Source: W0P28-013 sp963658575
GTDB taxonomy: Bacteria; Bacteroidota; Bacteroidia; Bacteroidales; Paludibacteraceae
NCBI GenBank assembly: GCA_963658575.1
Contig: CAVKQB010000004.1
Coordinates: 18,805 to 82,804, forward strand
Reading direction: 5' to 3'
Length of the DNA stretch: 64,000 nt
Every line of letters starts with the position of its first letter. The first letter of the stretch is position 1. The position numbers and the translations under genes were made by a program. The notes beneath the pieces are model-generated. The model had not been told where the DNA came from, did not search any database, and was given only the letters and a program-made list of their open reading frames with translations. Below are positions 6,938-16,600 of the stretch, in pieces.

Positions 6938-9502
6938 ATGGAAGTAAAAGTGAATCATGTAAACGAACCGAATTGGGTTGAGGTTACAGTGAAAACCAAA
7001 CTGCCGAAAACGCTCGAGCGTCTGCACGAGATGTCGTTGAACCTTTGGTGGGTTTGGTCGGTCAATGCCAAGTCGTTGTACCGTTCGATTGATCCGAAAT
7101 TGTGGAGCCAAGTGCGCCACAACCCTGTGGCAATGTTGGAACACGCCAAAGTAGAGCGTCTCAACGAACTGGCCGAAGACGAAAAATTTCTGAAAAAATT
7201 AGACGAAGTTTATGCCGAATTTCGCACCTATGTCGATACCAAACCGAGCAATAAATATCCGTCGATAGCCTATTTCAGCATGGAATACGGCCTCACCGAC
7301 CACCTGAAAATCTATTCGGGCGGCTTGGGCGTGCTGGCCGGCGACTACCTGAAAGAGGCCTCCGACCATCAAGTGGACATGACGGCCGTCGGATTTCTCT
7401 ATCGCTACGGCTATTTCACACAAACGCTCACGATGGACGGCCAGCAGATTGCCAACTACGAAGCGCAAAACTTCAACCGCCTGCCCATCACGCAAGTGAA
7501 AGAAGCAAACGGCCAACCGATGATTGTAGAGGTGCCTTATCCCGACCGCATCGTGTACGCCTACGTGTGGCGCGTAGCCGTTGGGCGCGTATCGCTCTAC
7601 CTGCTCGACACCGACATGGAGATGAACAGCGAATGGGACCGCTCGATAACGCACCAACTCTATGGCGGCGACTGGGAAAACCGCATGAAACAAGAGATTA
7701 TGCTGGGCATCGGCGGCATACTGATGCTGAAAAAATTGGGCATCACCAAGCAGGTTTACCACTGCAACGAAGGCCACGCCGCCCTCATCAGCGTGCAGCG
7801 TCTGGTCGATTATGTGCAGAGCGGCCTGAACATTTCGGAAGCACTCGAAGTGGTGCGCGCCTCGTCGATCTACACCTGCCACACACCCGTTCCCGCCGGC
7901 CACGACGCGTTCGACGAGAGCCTGTTTGGCAAATACATGGGCAGTTATCCCGAAAAACTCGGCATCAGCTGGAACGAATTTATCGACATGGGACGCGAAA
8001 ACCCAGGCAGTCAGGAAAAATTCTCGATGTCGGTGTTCGCCTGCAACATGTGCCAAGCCGTGAACGGCGTAAGTTGGCTCCACGGCAAAGTGTCGCAAGA
8101 GATGTTCGCCCCGATTTGGAAAGGCTATCTGCCCGAAGAACTGCACGTAAGTTACGTTACCAACGGCGTTCACATGCCAACATGGGCGGCTTCGGAGTGG
8201 AAGGCCGTGTACGAAAAGTATTTCGACAAGAACTTCTACAACGACCTGTCGAACATGAAAATTTGGGCTAAGATAAACGACGTACCCGACGAAGAGATTT
8301 GGGCGACACGCACAACTCTGAAAAACAAACTGATAGAATACATCAAAACGCAGTTCCAAGAGAATTGGCTCAAAACGCAGCAAGACCCGTCGAAAATCGT
8401 CTCGATACTCGACCGCATCAACCCCAACGCGCTCATCATCGGATTTGGACGGCGTTTTGCCACCTACAAACGTGCGCACCTGCTCTTCACCGATTTGGAA
8501 CGCTTGGAGCGCATCGTGAACGACCCGATTCACCCCGTGCAATTCCTCTACACCGGCAAGGCGCACCCTGCCGACGGCGGCGGACAAGCACTCATCAAAC
8601 GCATCATCGAGATATCGCGCATGCCGCAATTCTTGGGCAAAATCATCTTCCTCGAAAACTACGATATGCGCCTCGCTAAACGTCTGATTTCGGGTGTCGA
8701 CATCTGGCTCAACACGCCTACGCGCCCACTCGAAGCCTCTGGCACATCGGGCGAAAAGGCACAGATGAACGGCGTGCTCAACTTCTCGGTGCTCGACGGC
8801 TGGTGGCTCGAAGGCTATGTAGAAGGCGCAGGCTGGGCTCTGACCGACAAACGCACCTACGAAAACCAGCAACACCAAGACCAACTCGACGCGGCAACCA
8901 TCTACAGTATGCTCGAAAACGAGATTATACCGCTCTATTTCGCCAAAAACACCAAAGGCTACTCGCCCGAATGGATTGCCTACATCAAGAAATCGATTTC
9001 GCAAATCACGCCACGGTTCACCACCAAACGCATGATCGACGACTACATCGAACGTTTCTACGCACCACTCGCCAAACGCTCGGCCGAACTCACAGCCAAC
9101 GGCTGCGCCAAAGCCAAAGAGATTGCCGCTTGGAAAAAACGTGTGGCCAAATGCTGGGACAACATCGATGTGCAATCGCTCGAAATACGCAACCTCGACA
9201 AAGTGGAAGTGGGTGGGCACACCGAAATGGTCGCCAAAATCGACACCAAAGAGTTGAACGACACCTGCATCGGCGTGGAACTGGTGATGACCTACACCGA
9301 CGAAAAAGGCAAGATGCATCTCGCCGACAAGCGCGAATTCGACTTGGTGAAACGCGAAGGCTCGCTGCTCACCTTCAAACTCGAATATGTGCTCGAACAG
9401 GGCGGCACGTACAAATACGCCTTCCGCATGTTCCCGAAAAATGCCGACTTGCCGCACCGCATGGACTTCTGCTATGTGCGCTGGCTGCAACGCACCAACT
9501 AA
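6938..9502 (+). CDS. glgP: Alpha-glucan (glycogen) phosphorylase, GT35
   Basis: An 854-residue enzyme of the bacterial/archaeal-type alpha-glucan phosphorylase subfamily. It has an N-terminal DUF3417-like region ('MSLNLWWVWSVNAKSLY', about 30-50), a catalytic core ('YFSMEYGLTDHLKIYSGGLGVLAGDYLK') and the PLP site 'EASGTSGEKAQMNG', with Lys607 as the Schiff-base residue. It releases glucose-1-phosphate from glycogen in the cytoplasm. It lies directly downstream of the GT3 glycogen synthase. A perfect terminator hairpin begins 9 bases after the stop. The start at 6938 gives the usual N-terminus of the family. Confidence 0.95.
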   Translation: MEVKVNHVNEPNWVEVTVKTKLPKTLERLHEMSLNLWWVWSVNAKSLYRSIDPKLWSQVRHNPVAMLEHAKVERLNELAEDEKFLKKLDEVYAEFRTYVDTKPSNKYPSIAYFSMEYGLTDHLKIYSGGLGVLAGDYLKEASDHQVDMTAVGFLYRYGYFTQTLTMDGQQIANYEAQNFNRLPITQVKEANGQPMIVEVPYPDRIVYAYVWRVAVGRVSLYLLDTDMEMNSEWDRSITHQLYGGDWENRMKQEIMLGIGGILMLKKLGITKQVYHCNEGHAALISVQRLVDYVQSGLNISEALEVVRASSIYTCHTPVPAGHDAFDESLFGKYMGSYPEKLGISWNEFIDMGRENPGSQEKFSMSVFACNMCQAVNGVSWLHGKVSQEMFAPIWKGYLPEELHVSYVTNGVHMPTWAASEWKAVYEKYFDKNFYNDLSNMKIWAKINDVPDEEIWATRTTLKNKLIEYIKTQFQENWLKTQQDPSKIVSILDRINPNALIIGFGRRFATYKRAHLLFTDLERLERIVNDPIHPVQFLYTGKAHPADGGGQALIKRIIEISRMPQFLGKIIFLENYDMRLAKRLISGVDIWLNTPTRPLEASGTSGEKAQMNGVLNFSVLDGWWLEGYVEGAGWALTDKRTYENQQHQDQLDAATIYSMLENEIIPLYFAKNTKGYSPEWIAYIKKSISQITPRFTTKRMIDDYIERFYAPLAKRSAELTANGCAKAKEIAAWKKRVAKCWDNIDVQSLEIRNLDKVEVGGHTEMVAKIDTKELNDTCIGVELVMTYTDEKGKMHLADKREFDLVKREGSLLTFKLEYVLEQGGTYKYAFRMFPKNADLPHRMDFCYVRWLQRTN

Positions 9503-9510
9503 ACAAAAGC

Positions 9511-9540
9511 AAACTCCCCGAACGCAAGTTCGGGGAGTTT
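9511..9540 (+). terminator. Terminator of the glycogen operon
   Basis: A perfect 13-bp stem (AAACTCCCCGAAC at 9511-9523, GTTCGGGGAGTTT at 9528-9540) with the tetraloop GCAA, just after the glgP stop. Confidence 0.92.
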
Positions 9541-9562
9541 TAGTTGCACCAAAAATCACAGC

Positions 9563-9600
9563 AAAAACGGCTCCCTCAAAAAATGAGGAGGCCGTTTTTA
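9563..9600. terminator. Second, bidirectional hairpin between convergent genes
   Basis: AAAAACGGC..CCTCA pairs with TGAGG..GCCGTTTTT around an A-rich loop. It has T/A runs on both sides, so it can end transcription from the glycogen operon and from the leftward secreted-protein operon ending at 9661. Confidence 0.75.
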
Positions 9601-9660
9601 TCTTTTCAAGCGTTCTGTAAAATCAGGTTAGTCTTTGCTTGTGAGGTCTGGCAAAATTGC

Positions 9661-10368
9661 CTACCGCTGCACCTTGAACCATGCGCTGTATTGCCCCTTA
9701 TTGCTCTGTACCGTCAAAATATAAAAGCCCACGGGCAATCGGCTCACATCGATATTTTGGCGGAGCGTTTGCGCATCGAAACTGCTTTGAACCTGTCCCA
9801 ATACATTGTAGATATAGCCATGCGCCAACGTGATACCGTCGGCAAACTCTATTTCGAGGCTATTCTGCACCAGTGTCGACGAAAGTTCGAACAATTGCGG
9901 CTGTGTGTATGACTCATCGAGTTTTGTGCTTTCTCTCTTTTGATGCCTCACAATGGCAATTGTTCCATAATTGTAGAGCGGGAAGCAATCGAATGGCGGA
10001 GTGGTGTCGGTGGTTATATTTATTCTGAAACCAAGCATATAAGTTCCCGATTCCCAAGTGCTACAATCAATCGTCAAACTATCTTTCGACTGATCGTAGG
10101 TACCAAGATCGGTAATCGTGTCGAGAACAATAAAATTGAAGCCATCTTGGAGCGTGCGTTCCATGCTTATGTATTCGACGGTTGTTTTTGTTACATCTCC
10201 ACGAGTGGGCATTTGGGTCATAAAGGCAAAAAATGGAACTGTGTAACACTTATAACAATTGGCAATCGAATCGTATTTGGCGTATGCGTGTGCTATACAG
10301 ACCGCTTGGGCGCAGCAAATGCCAAACGCAGCAAAGAAAATGCTCAATATCAACTTTTTGTTTTTCAT
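9661..10368 (-). CDS. Secreted protein with T9SS-like C-terminal domain, unknown function
   Basis: A 235-residue protein with a signal peptide ('KKLILSIFFAAFGICCAQA'), a Cys-containing beta-rich middle, and a C-terminal sorting-like domain of about 70 residues ('LEIEFADGITLAHGYIYNVLG', 'IDVSRLPVGFYILTVQSNKG', split at G). I recognise no passenger family. Its ATG overlaps the TGA of the upstream gene (ATGA), so translation of the two is coupled and they probably work together at the cell surface. Confidence 0.75.
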   Translation of the reverse strand: MKNKKLILSIFFAAFGICCAQAVCIAHAYAKYDSIANCYKCYTVPFFAFMTQMPTRGDVTKTTVEYISMERTLQDGFNFIVLDTITDLGTYDQSKDSLTIDCSTWESGTYMLGFRINITTDTTPPFDCFPLYNYGTIAIVRHQKRESTKLDESYTQPQLFELSSTLVQNSLEIEFADGITLAHGYIYNVLGQVQSSFDAQTLRQNIDVSRLPVGFYILTVQSNKGQYSAWFKVQR

Positions 10369-12749
10369 AGTTTCATAAATTGTTTAGAGAATTGACGACC
10401 ATCGGCTAACGTTACTACGAGCAGATAGACTGTTTGGCTTGTGAGTGCGCTGATGTCTATCTGTTCGTTTTGTGCAGCATTGCAGTTTTGTATTAAAACT
10501 CCTGATAGATCCGTAATTTTCACGGAAGCGATTTCCAAATCGGGGGCTGCGCTACCATTCTCACGGAAATAATAGGTGATGTAATTGGTAGAGGTTGTAA
10601 CATGCATTGTGAGCGGTGTGCTATTGTTCCCTACGAGTTTATGCACAGCAGTGCTTTTTCCTTCGCTGTTCAACCCCGCTACACTTATGCTATACTGCTT
10701 CGACGGCGACAGATTTTGCACAACATAATCGAGCATGTCGGCCTCGATGGTGTCGCACGTAGAAATGCCAGGAGTTATTGGCGTGCAAGTTACAACATAC
10801 TTGTCGCTACCATCGGAAAATGCCTTGACAGAGACATTCAGCGCATTTCCGCTCTCGTTTTCGACAAATTCGCAAACGGGCAAATTGGGCTTATAGGGAA
10901 TCTCGATAGGTAATGTGCTAACGACATTTACCGTCCGTCCATTTACACTTATATTTTCTTCTGCTTTTACCCGCCCCATTATGCGATTGTTCAGTGGATT
11001 GCGTCGCCAATCGTTGTCGGGTAGTGCGCTGAACAAAACTTGCAGATTATTTGTTTCGTTGGAAGCGAGCACATAGGTGCTATCGGCGCAAAAAAGGTTA
11101 CAACTCATATTGGCCGAGATATAGTCGCCTGTAGCGTTGAACGTGTAATTGTTATTCGCACGCAACACAGCACTACCATTGATTTCGCCTTGGGGTATAT
11201 ATTCGTCATTGTCGACAACGACATCGAACTGCCAGCCCAATCCGTGTAAAATTTCTTCGGTATTGTGTGTTATTTTCCGTACCACAGTTCCTTTGTACAA
11301 GGTTGGGAACATTAGTTCTATCGAATCATTGTTTTCGTCCTCAAAACTTATTGTATTCATCGTGGCTGTTGTCGGCACGCAAGTGGGACACGTGCGTAAA
11401 TCATTGTGCAGTTCCACGCTTCGTGGTCCATAGACGTTTGTATCAAGAAATGTGTAAATATCACGATTTTTCCAAACATAATCTGCAATGTAATCGTGGA
11501 GCCCATTATGCAAGAATGCGTCGAATGCTGTGAGGTATTTATTCCCTTGATGGTCTTCCCCGATAGTCAGTTTGCCATCAGAACCTATAGCAAACGAACT
11601 TTGAAATCCACACCCTACGACCAATCCGCGCAAAATTACGCTAACCATATCGTATTGGTCGCTGGCAATTCCATTGGGATCTTCGCCATAATAGTAATTG
11701 TTATCGGGATTGATATATAGTGTCATGCAAGGCTCGTTTTCGAGATATTCGCCCTGATTGGCCAAATTGACCAACGAAAGCGGATAGAGGCAATTCGTAT
11801 AAATTTGGTCGCTCTCGCCAATATGGGGATAATACTGGAAATGGGCTGGCATTTCGTCCAAATACTTTATATCGACCTTGCAAATCTCATCTTCGCCGTC
11901 GAATTGCGACGATTCGCCAAATTCAACAATGGCTGTTATGGGATCAGGGAGATTAATTCTCATGCGTGTCATCTCGCTAGAAAAAATGTCTTCGGCTATT
12001 TTTTTTGCCATTTCCAACTTTGCCGAATTGGAACTGTTGCGTATAATCGCACACTTACGAATAGATTCCTGCGAAGCAACATCGGCCACCACGACATTAC
12101 TGCTGCTAGTATTCGATCCAAAAATACTCGTTGAAAGTGTTACAAGACCATTATCTTCCTCTACTGGGACATCGGGAGTTTCCTGCTCGGTGGCACGCGT
12201 TGTAATTGTCCGCATAAAATCGCCATCATTATCAGTAATAGTGTAATAACCCGTGTTCGGTATTTCGGAGATTAAGGCACGCGTAGGATTCGAAATCGTG
12301 CACCCTTCGAGTATAATTTCGCCAGCAAATAGTGTTGCTTGACGAATGCTAAATGGCGATGAATTTTCGAGTGTGAAATTGCAGTTCTTGAAAATTACAA
12401 TAAAATCGTTCACATAGAATGTGCTTTCGTGAGGCAGGGTAAGTTTTGCATTGCCTTCGGTTTTAATAGTAATGGTGTAAACATCGTCGGGATTGTTCTG
12501 AAAAATGCCCCCGAGGGTAGTATTGCCAACAAATTTCAGCGTTACATCTTGATTTACAAATAAAAGACTTGCTGTGTCGTTTACATTGTTGATTGTCAAT
12601 ACATTGGTTGCTGCATTGTATGCAATTTTGCCATTCAGAAATGAGCAGTTCGCGCTGGTCATTTGGGTGTCGTTGAGCCACAAACCATAGGAAGTAGCCC
12701 CGATTGCACTAGCATATACAAGTGCAACGAAAAAAAGAAGTTTTTTCAT
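10365..12749 (-). CDS. Large secreted protein with T9SS-like C-terminal domain, unknown function
   Basis: A 794-residue protein with a signal peptide ('KKLLFFVALVYASAIGA'). The first 150 residues resemble a short beta-solenoid ('LNDTQMTSANCSFLNGKIAYN', 'KFVNQDVTLK'-like strands). A central region of about 200-560 contains 'ITAIVEFG' and 'LVVGCGFQSSFAIG' and could be a degenerate protease-like fold, but no catalytic motif is convincing. A fibronectin-like segment around 640-710 precedes a C-terminal sorting domain ('VKITDLSGVLIQN', 'ISALTSQTVYLLVVTLADG'). It is the first gene of a two-gene operon with a strong promoter. Genes for the T9SS itself are not in this window. Confidence 0.7.
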   Translation of the reverse strand: MKKLLFFVALVYASAIGATSYGLWLNDTQMTSANCSFLNGKIAYNAATNVLTINNVNDTASLLFVNQDVTLKFVGNTTLGGIFQNNPDDVYTITIKTEGNAKLTLPHESTFYVNDFIVIFKNCNFTLENSSPFSIRQATLFAGEIILEGCTISNPTRALISEIPNTGYYTITDNDGDFMRTITTRATEQETPDVPVEEDNGLVTLSTSIFGSNTSSSNVVVADVASQESIRKCAIIRNSSNSAKLEMAKKIAEDIFSSEMTRMRINLPDPITAIVEFGESSQFDGEDEICKVDIKYLDEMPAHFQYYPHIGESDQIYTNCLYPLSLVNLANQGEYLENEPCMTLYINPDNNYYYGEDPNGIASDQYDMVSVILRGLVVGCGFQSSFAIGSDGKLTIGEDHQGNKYLTAFDAFLHNGLHDYIADYVWKNRDIYTFLDTNVYGPRSVELHNDLRTCPTCVPTTATMNTISFEDENNDSIELMFPTLYKGTVVRKITHNTEEILHGLGWQFDVVVDNDEYIPQGEINGSAVLRANNNYTFNATGDYISANMSCNLFCADSTYVLASNETNNLQVLFSALPDNDWRRNPLNNRIMGRVKAEENISVNGRTVNVVSTLPIEIPYKPNLPVCEFVENESGNALNVSVKAFSDGSDKYVVTCTPITPGISTCDTIEADMLDYVVQNLSPSKQYSISVAGLNSEGKSTAVHKLVGNNSTPLTMHVTTSTNYITYYFRENGSAAPDLEIASVKITDLSGVLIQNCNAAQNEQIDISALTSQTVYLLVVTLADGRQFSKQFMKL

Positions 12750-12780
12750 AACAATTGAGATTAAAGGTTAAACGTCGTAG

Positions 12781-12812
12781 CAAAGTTACAGACCATTTTT
12801 TACAAATGCAAA
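12781..12812 (-). promoter_or_regulatory. Promoter of the two-gene secreted-protein operon
   Basis: On the minus strand there is TTTG (12809-12812), a 20-nt spacer, then TAACTTTG (12781-12788). Both boxes and the spacing match the Bacteroidetes primary sigma consensus. The ATG is 32 nt downstream of the -7 box. Confidence 0.85.
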
Positions 12813-12871
12813 AAAAACAACAAAAAAGTACAATATAGCAAAATTCCACAAAACATACGGGCGCAAAACGA

Positions 12872-12904
12872 CCGTAGAGCCGCCACATTGTGGCGGCTCT
12901 ACGG
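12872..12904. repeat. Perfect intergenic palindrome ending in CTACGG
   Basis: Two 16-base arms, CCGTAGAGCCGCCACA (12872-12887) and its exact complement (12889-12904), flank a single T. It lies between secA and the promoter of the secreted-protein operon. It resembles the CCCTAC-ended palindromes at 25181, 25249 and 28343 and has no T-tract, so I treat it as a dispersed palindrome rather than a terminator. Confidence 0.75.
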
Positions 12905-12981
12905 CTTTCATAAACAAATTATTTTGTGGCGTTGTCGAACGCACGGTTTCCCCCGTTTTTTGGGGAGAGGCTACAAAACTA

Positions 12982-15900
12982 TTAAGCGTTGCGTCCGTGG
13001 CAATTTTTGTATTTCTTGCCGCTGCCACATGGGCAAGGGTCGTTGCGCCCAACCGTTTTTTCAGCACGGATAGGTTGCGTAACTTGCCGTGCGCGTGTGT
13101 CCTGCTTGGTGGGGTCGTCGCCTCTGCGGAACTCGTCCTTCTGCGTGCGATAACGGCTGTAGTCGGCGCGTTTCTGCTCCGCTTGGCGCACCTGCTCGGG
13201 CTCGCGCACAGGAATCTGGCCGCGCATCAGTATCGAGGCGACCTTGCGGTTCACATCGTCGATCATGCGTTTGAACAGGTTGAACGACTCGAGTTTGTAG
13301 ATGAGCAACGGGTCTTTCTGCTCGTACGAGGCGTTTTGAACCGATGTGCGCAGGTCGTCGAGTTCGCGCAGGTGCTCTTTCCACGCTTCGTCGATGGTGA
13401 TGAGCAGAACGGCTTTTTCGAACGCTTTCACCACCTCTTTGGCTTGCGATTCGTAGGCATCTTTCAGGTTCACGGGAATGTTGAATATGCGCTTGCCGTC
13501 GGTTATCGGAATCAGTATGTTTTCGTATTGCTGTCCCTGTTTTTCGTACACCTGCTTGATGACGGGATAGGCTATTTCGGCCATCTTGTCCATTTTGCGT
13601 TTGAATGTGGCGTAGGCGGCCTCGGCCACGTCGTCGACGAGCGCGTTCGGGCGTTTCGAGCGGAAGGTGTCGGCATCGAAGGGCGCGTCCATCGCAAAGA
13701 CGGAGAGCAGCTCGGCGTTCATGCCGTCGTAGTCGTTGGCGTCGGCAGCGTCGAGCACAATGTTTTCGGCTGCGTCGTAGAGCGTGTTCACGATGTCCAC
13801 GCCGATGCGTTCGCCCATCAGGGCATGGCGGCGGCGGCCATACACCACGTTACGCTGCGAGTTCATCACGTCGTCGTATTCGAGCAGGCGTTTGCGTATG
13901 CCGAAGTTGTTCTCTTCGACCTTCTTTTGTGCGCGTTCGATGGAGCGCGAAATCATCGGGTGTTCAATCATTTCGCCCTCTTCGAATCCGAGTTTGTCCA
14001 TCACTTTCGATATGCGTTCGGAGCCGAACAGGCGCATCAGGTTATCTTCGAGCGAGACGTAGAAGACGGACGTTCCTGGGTCGCCTTGACGGCCAGCACG
14101 ACCACGCAATTGGCGGTCGACGCGGCGGCTTTCGTGGCGTTCGGTGCCGATGATGGCCAAACCGCCTGCTTCGCGCACTTCGGGTGTGAGTTTGATGTCG
14201 GTACCACGGCCGGCCATGTTGGTGGCGATGGTAACCGTGCCGCTGCGCCCTGCTTCGGCCACGATGTCGGCCTCTTTTTGGTGCAGTTTGGCGTTCAACA
14301 CATTGTGTTTTATCTTGCGCATGGTGAGCATGCGGCTCAGCAGTTCGGATATCTCCACCGAAGTGGTGCCGACCAGCACGGGGCGACCTTGCGACACCAT
14401 GTTCACAATCTCTTCGATGACGGCGGTGTACTTTTCGCGTTTGGTCTTGTAGATGCGGTCGTCCATATCGATGCGCGCCACAGGACGGTTGGTGGGAATC
14501 ACCACGACATCGAGTTTGTAGATGTCCCAAAACTCGCCCGCCTCGGTTTCGGCCGTACCGGTCATGCCAGCCAACTTGTGGTACATGCGGAAGTAGTTTT
14601 GCAGCGTGATGGTGGCGAATGTTTGCGTGGCGGCTTCGATCTGCACGCGCTCTTTGGCCTCGATGGCTTGGTGCAGCCCGTCGCTGTAACGGCGGCCTTC
14701 CATGATGCGGCCGGTCTGCTCGTCGACGATTTTCACTTTGTTGTCGATGACCACGTATTGGTCGTCCTTCTCGAAGAGCGTGTAGGCTTTCAGCAGTTGG
14801 TTCACCGTATGCACGCGTTCCGATTTTATGGCGTAGTTTTGCAGAATCTCGTCCTTTTTGGCCTGTTTTTCGTCTTTCGACAGATTTTCGTTTTCGATTT
14901 CGGCCACTTCGGCACCCACGTCGGGTAGCACGAAGAATTTGGGGTCGTCGGTCGAGCCGGTCAGCACGTCGATGCCTTTGTCGGTGAGTTCTATCGAGTT
15001 GTGTTGCTCGTCGATGACAAACAGCAGCGGGTCGGTGGCCACATGCATATATTTGTTGTTTTCCTGCATGTAGAACTCTTCCGTTTTGATGAGTTGCTGC
15101 TTCACGCCCTGTTCGCTCAACAGTTTGATGAGCGGTTTGTTTTTGGGCATTGCCTTGTAACTGCGGAACAGTGCCAATGCGCCCTCGTCGTGCGTTTTTT
15201 TGTCGTCGCTATTGAGTTTTTGGCGCGCTTCGGCCAGCAATTGCGTAGCCATCACCGCCTGTTGTTTCACCAGCATTTCGACGCGTGGGCGATACTCTTC
15301 GAAGAGTTGGTCTTCGCCTTTCGGCACGGGGCCAGAGATGATGAGTGGCGTGCGGGCGTCGTCGATCAGCACCGAGTCCACCTCGTCGACGATGGCGTAG
15401 TTGTGTTGGCGTTGCACCAAATCGAGCGGATTGGTAGCCATATTGTCGCGCAGGTAGTCGAAACCAAACTCGTTGTTTGTGCCGAAAGTGATGTCGGCGT
15501 TGTAGGCGCGGCGGCGTTCGTCGCTGTTGGGGCGGTGCTTGTCGATGCAATCGACGCTCAAGCCGTGGAACATGTAGAGCGGCCCCATCCATTCGGAGTC
15601 GCGCTTGGCTAGATAGTCGTTCACCGTAACCACATGCACGCCGTTGCCGGTGAGTGCGTTGAGGAACACGGGCAGTGTGGCGACCAGCGTTTTGCCTTCG
15701 CCGGTGGCCATCTCGGCGATTTTGCCTTTGTGTAGCACCACGCCACCGATGAGTTGCACGTCGTAGTGCACCATGTCCCACGTGAGCATATTGCCGCCGG
15801 CTTCCCATTCGTTGTGGAAGATGGCTTTGTCGCCGTCGATTTCTATAAAATCGAATTTGGCGGCGAGGTCGCGGTCGAAATCCGTAGCCGTTACTTCGAC

Positions 15901-16278
15901 TGTTTCGTTCTCCTTGAAGCGGCGCGCCGTGTCCTTCATGATGGCAAACGCTTCGGGCAGTGCCTCGTCGAGCGCGACTTCCAATTTTTCGTTTATCTGC
16001 TTGTCGAGTTTGTCGATTTCGGCATACATCTTTTCGCGCTCGTTGAGTTCGGTGTCTTCGATTTGGGCGCGTATCTCGGCGATGCGGTTGCGTTCGGTGG
16101 CTACCACGTCGCTCAAATGCTGCCTGATGGCGGCGGTGCGTGCGCGGAGTTCATCGTTGCTCAACGCTGCAATGCTGGGGTAAACCGCTTTGATTTTATC
16201 GACTATCGGCATGATTTCTTTCAAATCGCGCTGCGACTTGTTGCCGAAAATTTTGGTCAGAAATTCGTTAAATCCCAT
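12982..16278 (-). CDS. secA: SecA preprotein translocase ATPase
   Basis: A 1098-residue SecA, the usual length for Bacteroidetes. It has DEAD-type motor domains with Walker A ATGEGKT (191-197), 'VDEVDSVLIDDARTPLIISG', 'MAGRGTDIKL' and 'GRAGRQGDPG', a helical wing/scaffold region, and a C-terminal zinc finger 'DPCPCGSGKKYKNCHG'. It drives Sec-dependent export with SecYEG at the inner membrane. It includes an N-terminal insertion of charged helices (about 55-115) seen in the phylum's SecA. A minus-strand -7 box (CAAAATTA as written on the plus strand) is at 16354-16361. Confidence 0.97.
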   Translation of the reverse strand: MGFNEFLTKIFGNKSQRDLKEIMPIVDKIKAVYPSIAALSNDELRARTAAIRQHLSDVVATERNRIAEIRAQIEDTELNEREKMYAEIDKLDKQINEKLEVALDEALPEAFAIMKDTARRFKENETVEVTATDFDRDLAAKFDFIEIDGDKAIFHNEWEAGGNMLTWDMVHYDVQLIGGVVLHKGKIAEMATGEGKTLVATLPVFLNALTGNGVHVVTVNDYLAKRDSEWMGPLYMFHGLSVDCIDKHRPNSDERRRAYNADITFGTNNEFGFDYLRDNMATNPLDLVQRQHNYAIVDEVDSVLIDDARTPLIISGPVPKGEDQLFEEYRPRVEMLVKQQAVMATQLLAEARQKLNSDDKKTHDEGALALFRSYKAMPKNKPLIKLLSEQGVKQQLIKTEEFYMQENNKYMHVATDPLLFVIDEQHNSIELTDKGIDVLTGSTDDPKFFVLPDVGAEVAEIENENLSKDEKQAKKDEILQNYAIKSERVHTVNQLLKAYTLFEKDDQYVVIDNKVKIVDEQTGRIMEGRRYSDGLHQAIEAKERVQIEAATQTFATITLQNYFRMYHKLAGMTGTAETEAGEFWDIYKLDVVVIPTNRPVARIDMDDRIYKTKREKYTAVIEEIVNMVSQGRPVLVGTTSVEISELLSRMLTMRKIKHNVLNAKLHQKEADIVAEAGRSGTVTIATNMAGRGTDIKLTPEVREAGGLAIIGTERHESRRVDRQLRGRAGRQGDPGTSVFYVSLEDNLMRLFGSERISKVMDKLGFEEGEMIEHPMISRSIERAQKKVEENNFGIRKRLLEYDDVMNSQRNVVYGRRRHALMGERIGVDIVNTLYDAAENIVLDAADANDYDGMNAELLSVFAMDAPFDADTFRSKRPNALVDDVAEAAYATFKRKMDKMAEIAYPVIKQVYEKQGQQYENILIPITDGKRIFNIPVNLKDAYESQAKEVVKAFEKAVLLITIDEAWKEHLRELDDLRTSVQNASYEQKDPLLIYKLESFNLFKRMIDDVNRKVASILMRGQIPVREPEQVRQAEQKRADYSRYRTQKDEFRRGDDPTKQDTRARQVTQPIRAEKTVGRNDPCPCGSGKKYKNCHGRNA

Positions 16279-16353
16279 AGTATCAATGTGCTAATTTTTC
16301 GTTTGTTAAACTTACAAAATCGTTTCGGGCGGAGCGATGTTCGCCACAATTTG

Positions 16354-16361
16354 CAAAATTA
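16354..16361 (-). promoter_or_regulatory. -7 box TAATTTTG for secA
   Basis: On the minus strand TAATTTTG followed by CA lies 76 nt upstream of the secA ATG. A good TTTG box is not seen at 19-21 nt. Confidence 0.55.
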
Positions 16362-16423
16362 CAAATTTTATGCCAATAATCGGCACAAACGCTCCTTTTT
16401 TGAGCAATTTTTTGGTAAATAGT

Positions 16424-16454
16424 TTTGCTTGCTCGCGAAAAAAGTGTACTTTTG
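16424..16454 (+). promoter_or_regulatory. Promoter of metK
   Basis: TTTG (16424-16427), a 19-nt spacer and TACTTTTG (16447-16454). The predicted transcription start is only a few bases before the SAM-II aptamer, which is therefore at the very 5' end of the metK mRNA. Confidence 0.88.
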
Positions 16455-16463
16455 CATTCGAAA

Positions 16464-16516
16464 TTTGTGGAGAGATTTGACCGCTTGCAACCACGCTAAA
16501 AAATGCTAAAGAAGTT
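16464..16516 (+). ncRNA. SAM-II riboswitch in the metK leader
   Basis: The RNA reads TTTGTGG, then AGAGATTTGACCGCTTGCAA, then CCACGCT, an A-rich linker and ATGCTAAAGAAG. GTGG (16467-16470) pairs with CCAC (16491-16494) as P1. GATTTG, CTTGCAACCACG, the A-rich linker and GCTAAAG are the conserved blocks of the SAM-II (metA-type) class as known from alphaproteobacteria, in the right order and spacing. It lies upstream of S-adenosylmethionine synthetase. SAM binding forms the H-type pseudoknot and is expected to lower metK expression. Between the aptamer and the ATG are 84 nt with T-rich runs and a short GAAG/CTTC hairpin before T6 (16507-16527), so control could be at transcription as well as translation. 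Confidence 0.88.
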
Positions 16517-16600
16517 CCGCTTCCGCGTTTTTTCGTCCGCACACGCGAACATCCGTCTCCCAAACAAAGTTTTTTTCAAATTTTCTAAAAATCTATTGTT

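Noticed and set aside
7199..9559. 786-codon open frame on the minus strand
   Set aside because: It is the antisense of glgP, whose identity is certain; same Phe/His/Val-rich composition.
12951..12967. CCCC-T6-GGGG as secA terminator
   Set aside because: The stem is only four to five pairs and lacks a T-run after it on the minus strand; too weak to call.
12997..14928. 643-codon open frame on the plus strand
   Set aside because: It is the antisense of secA and shows no domain.
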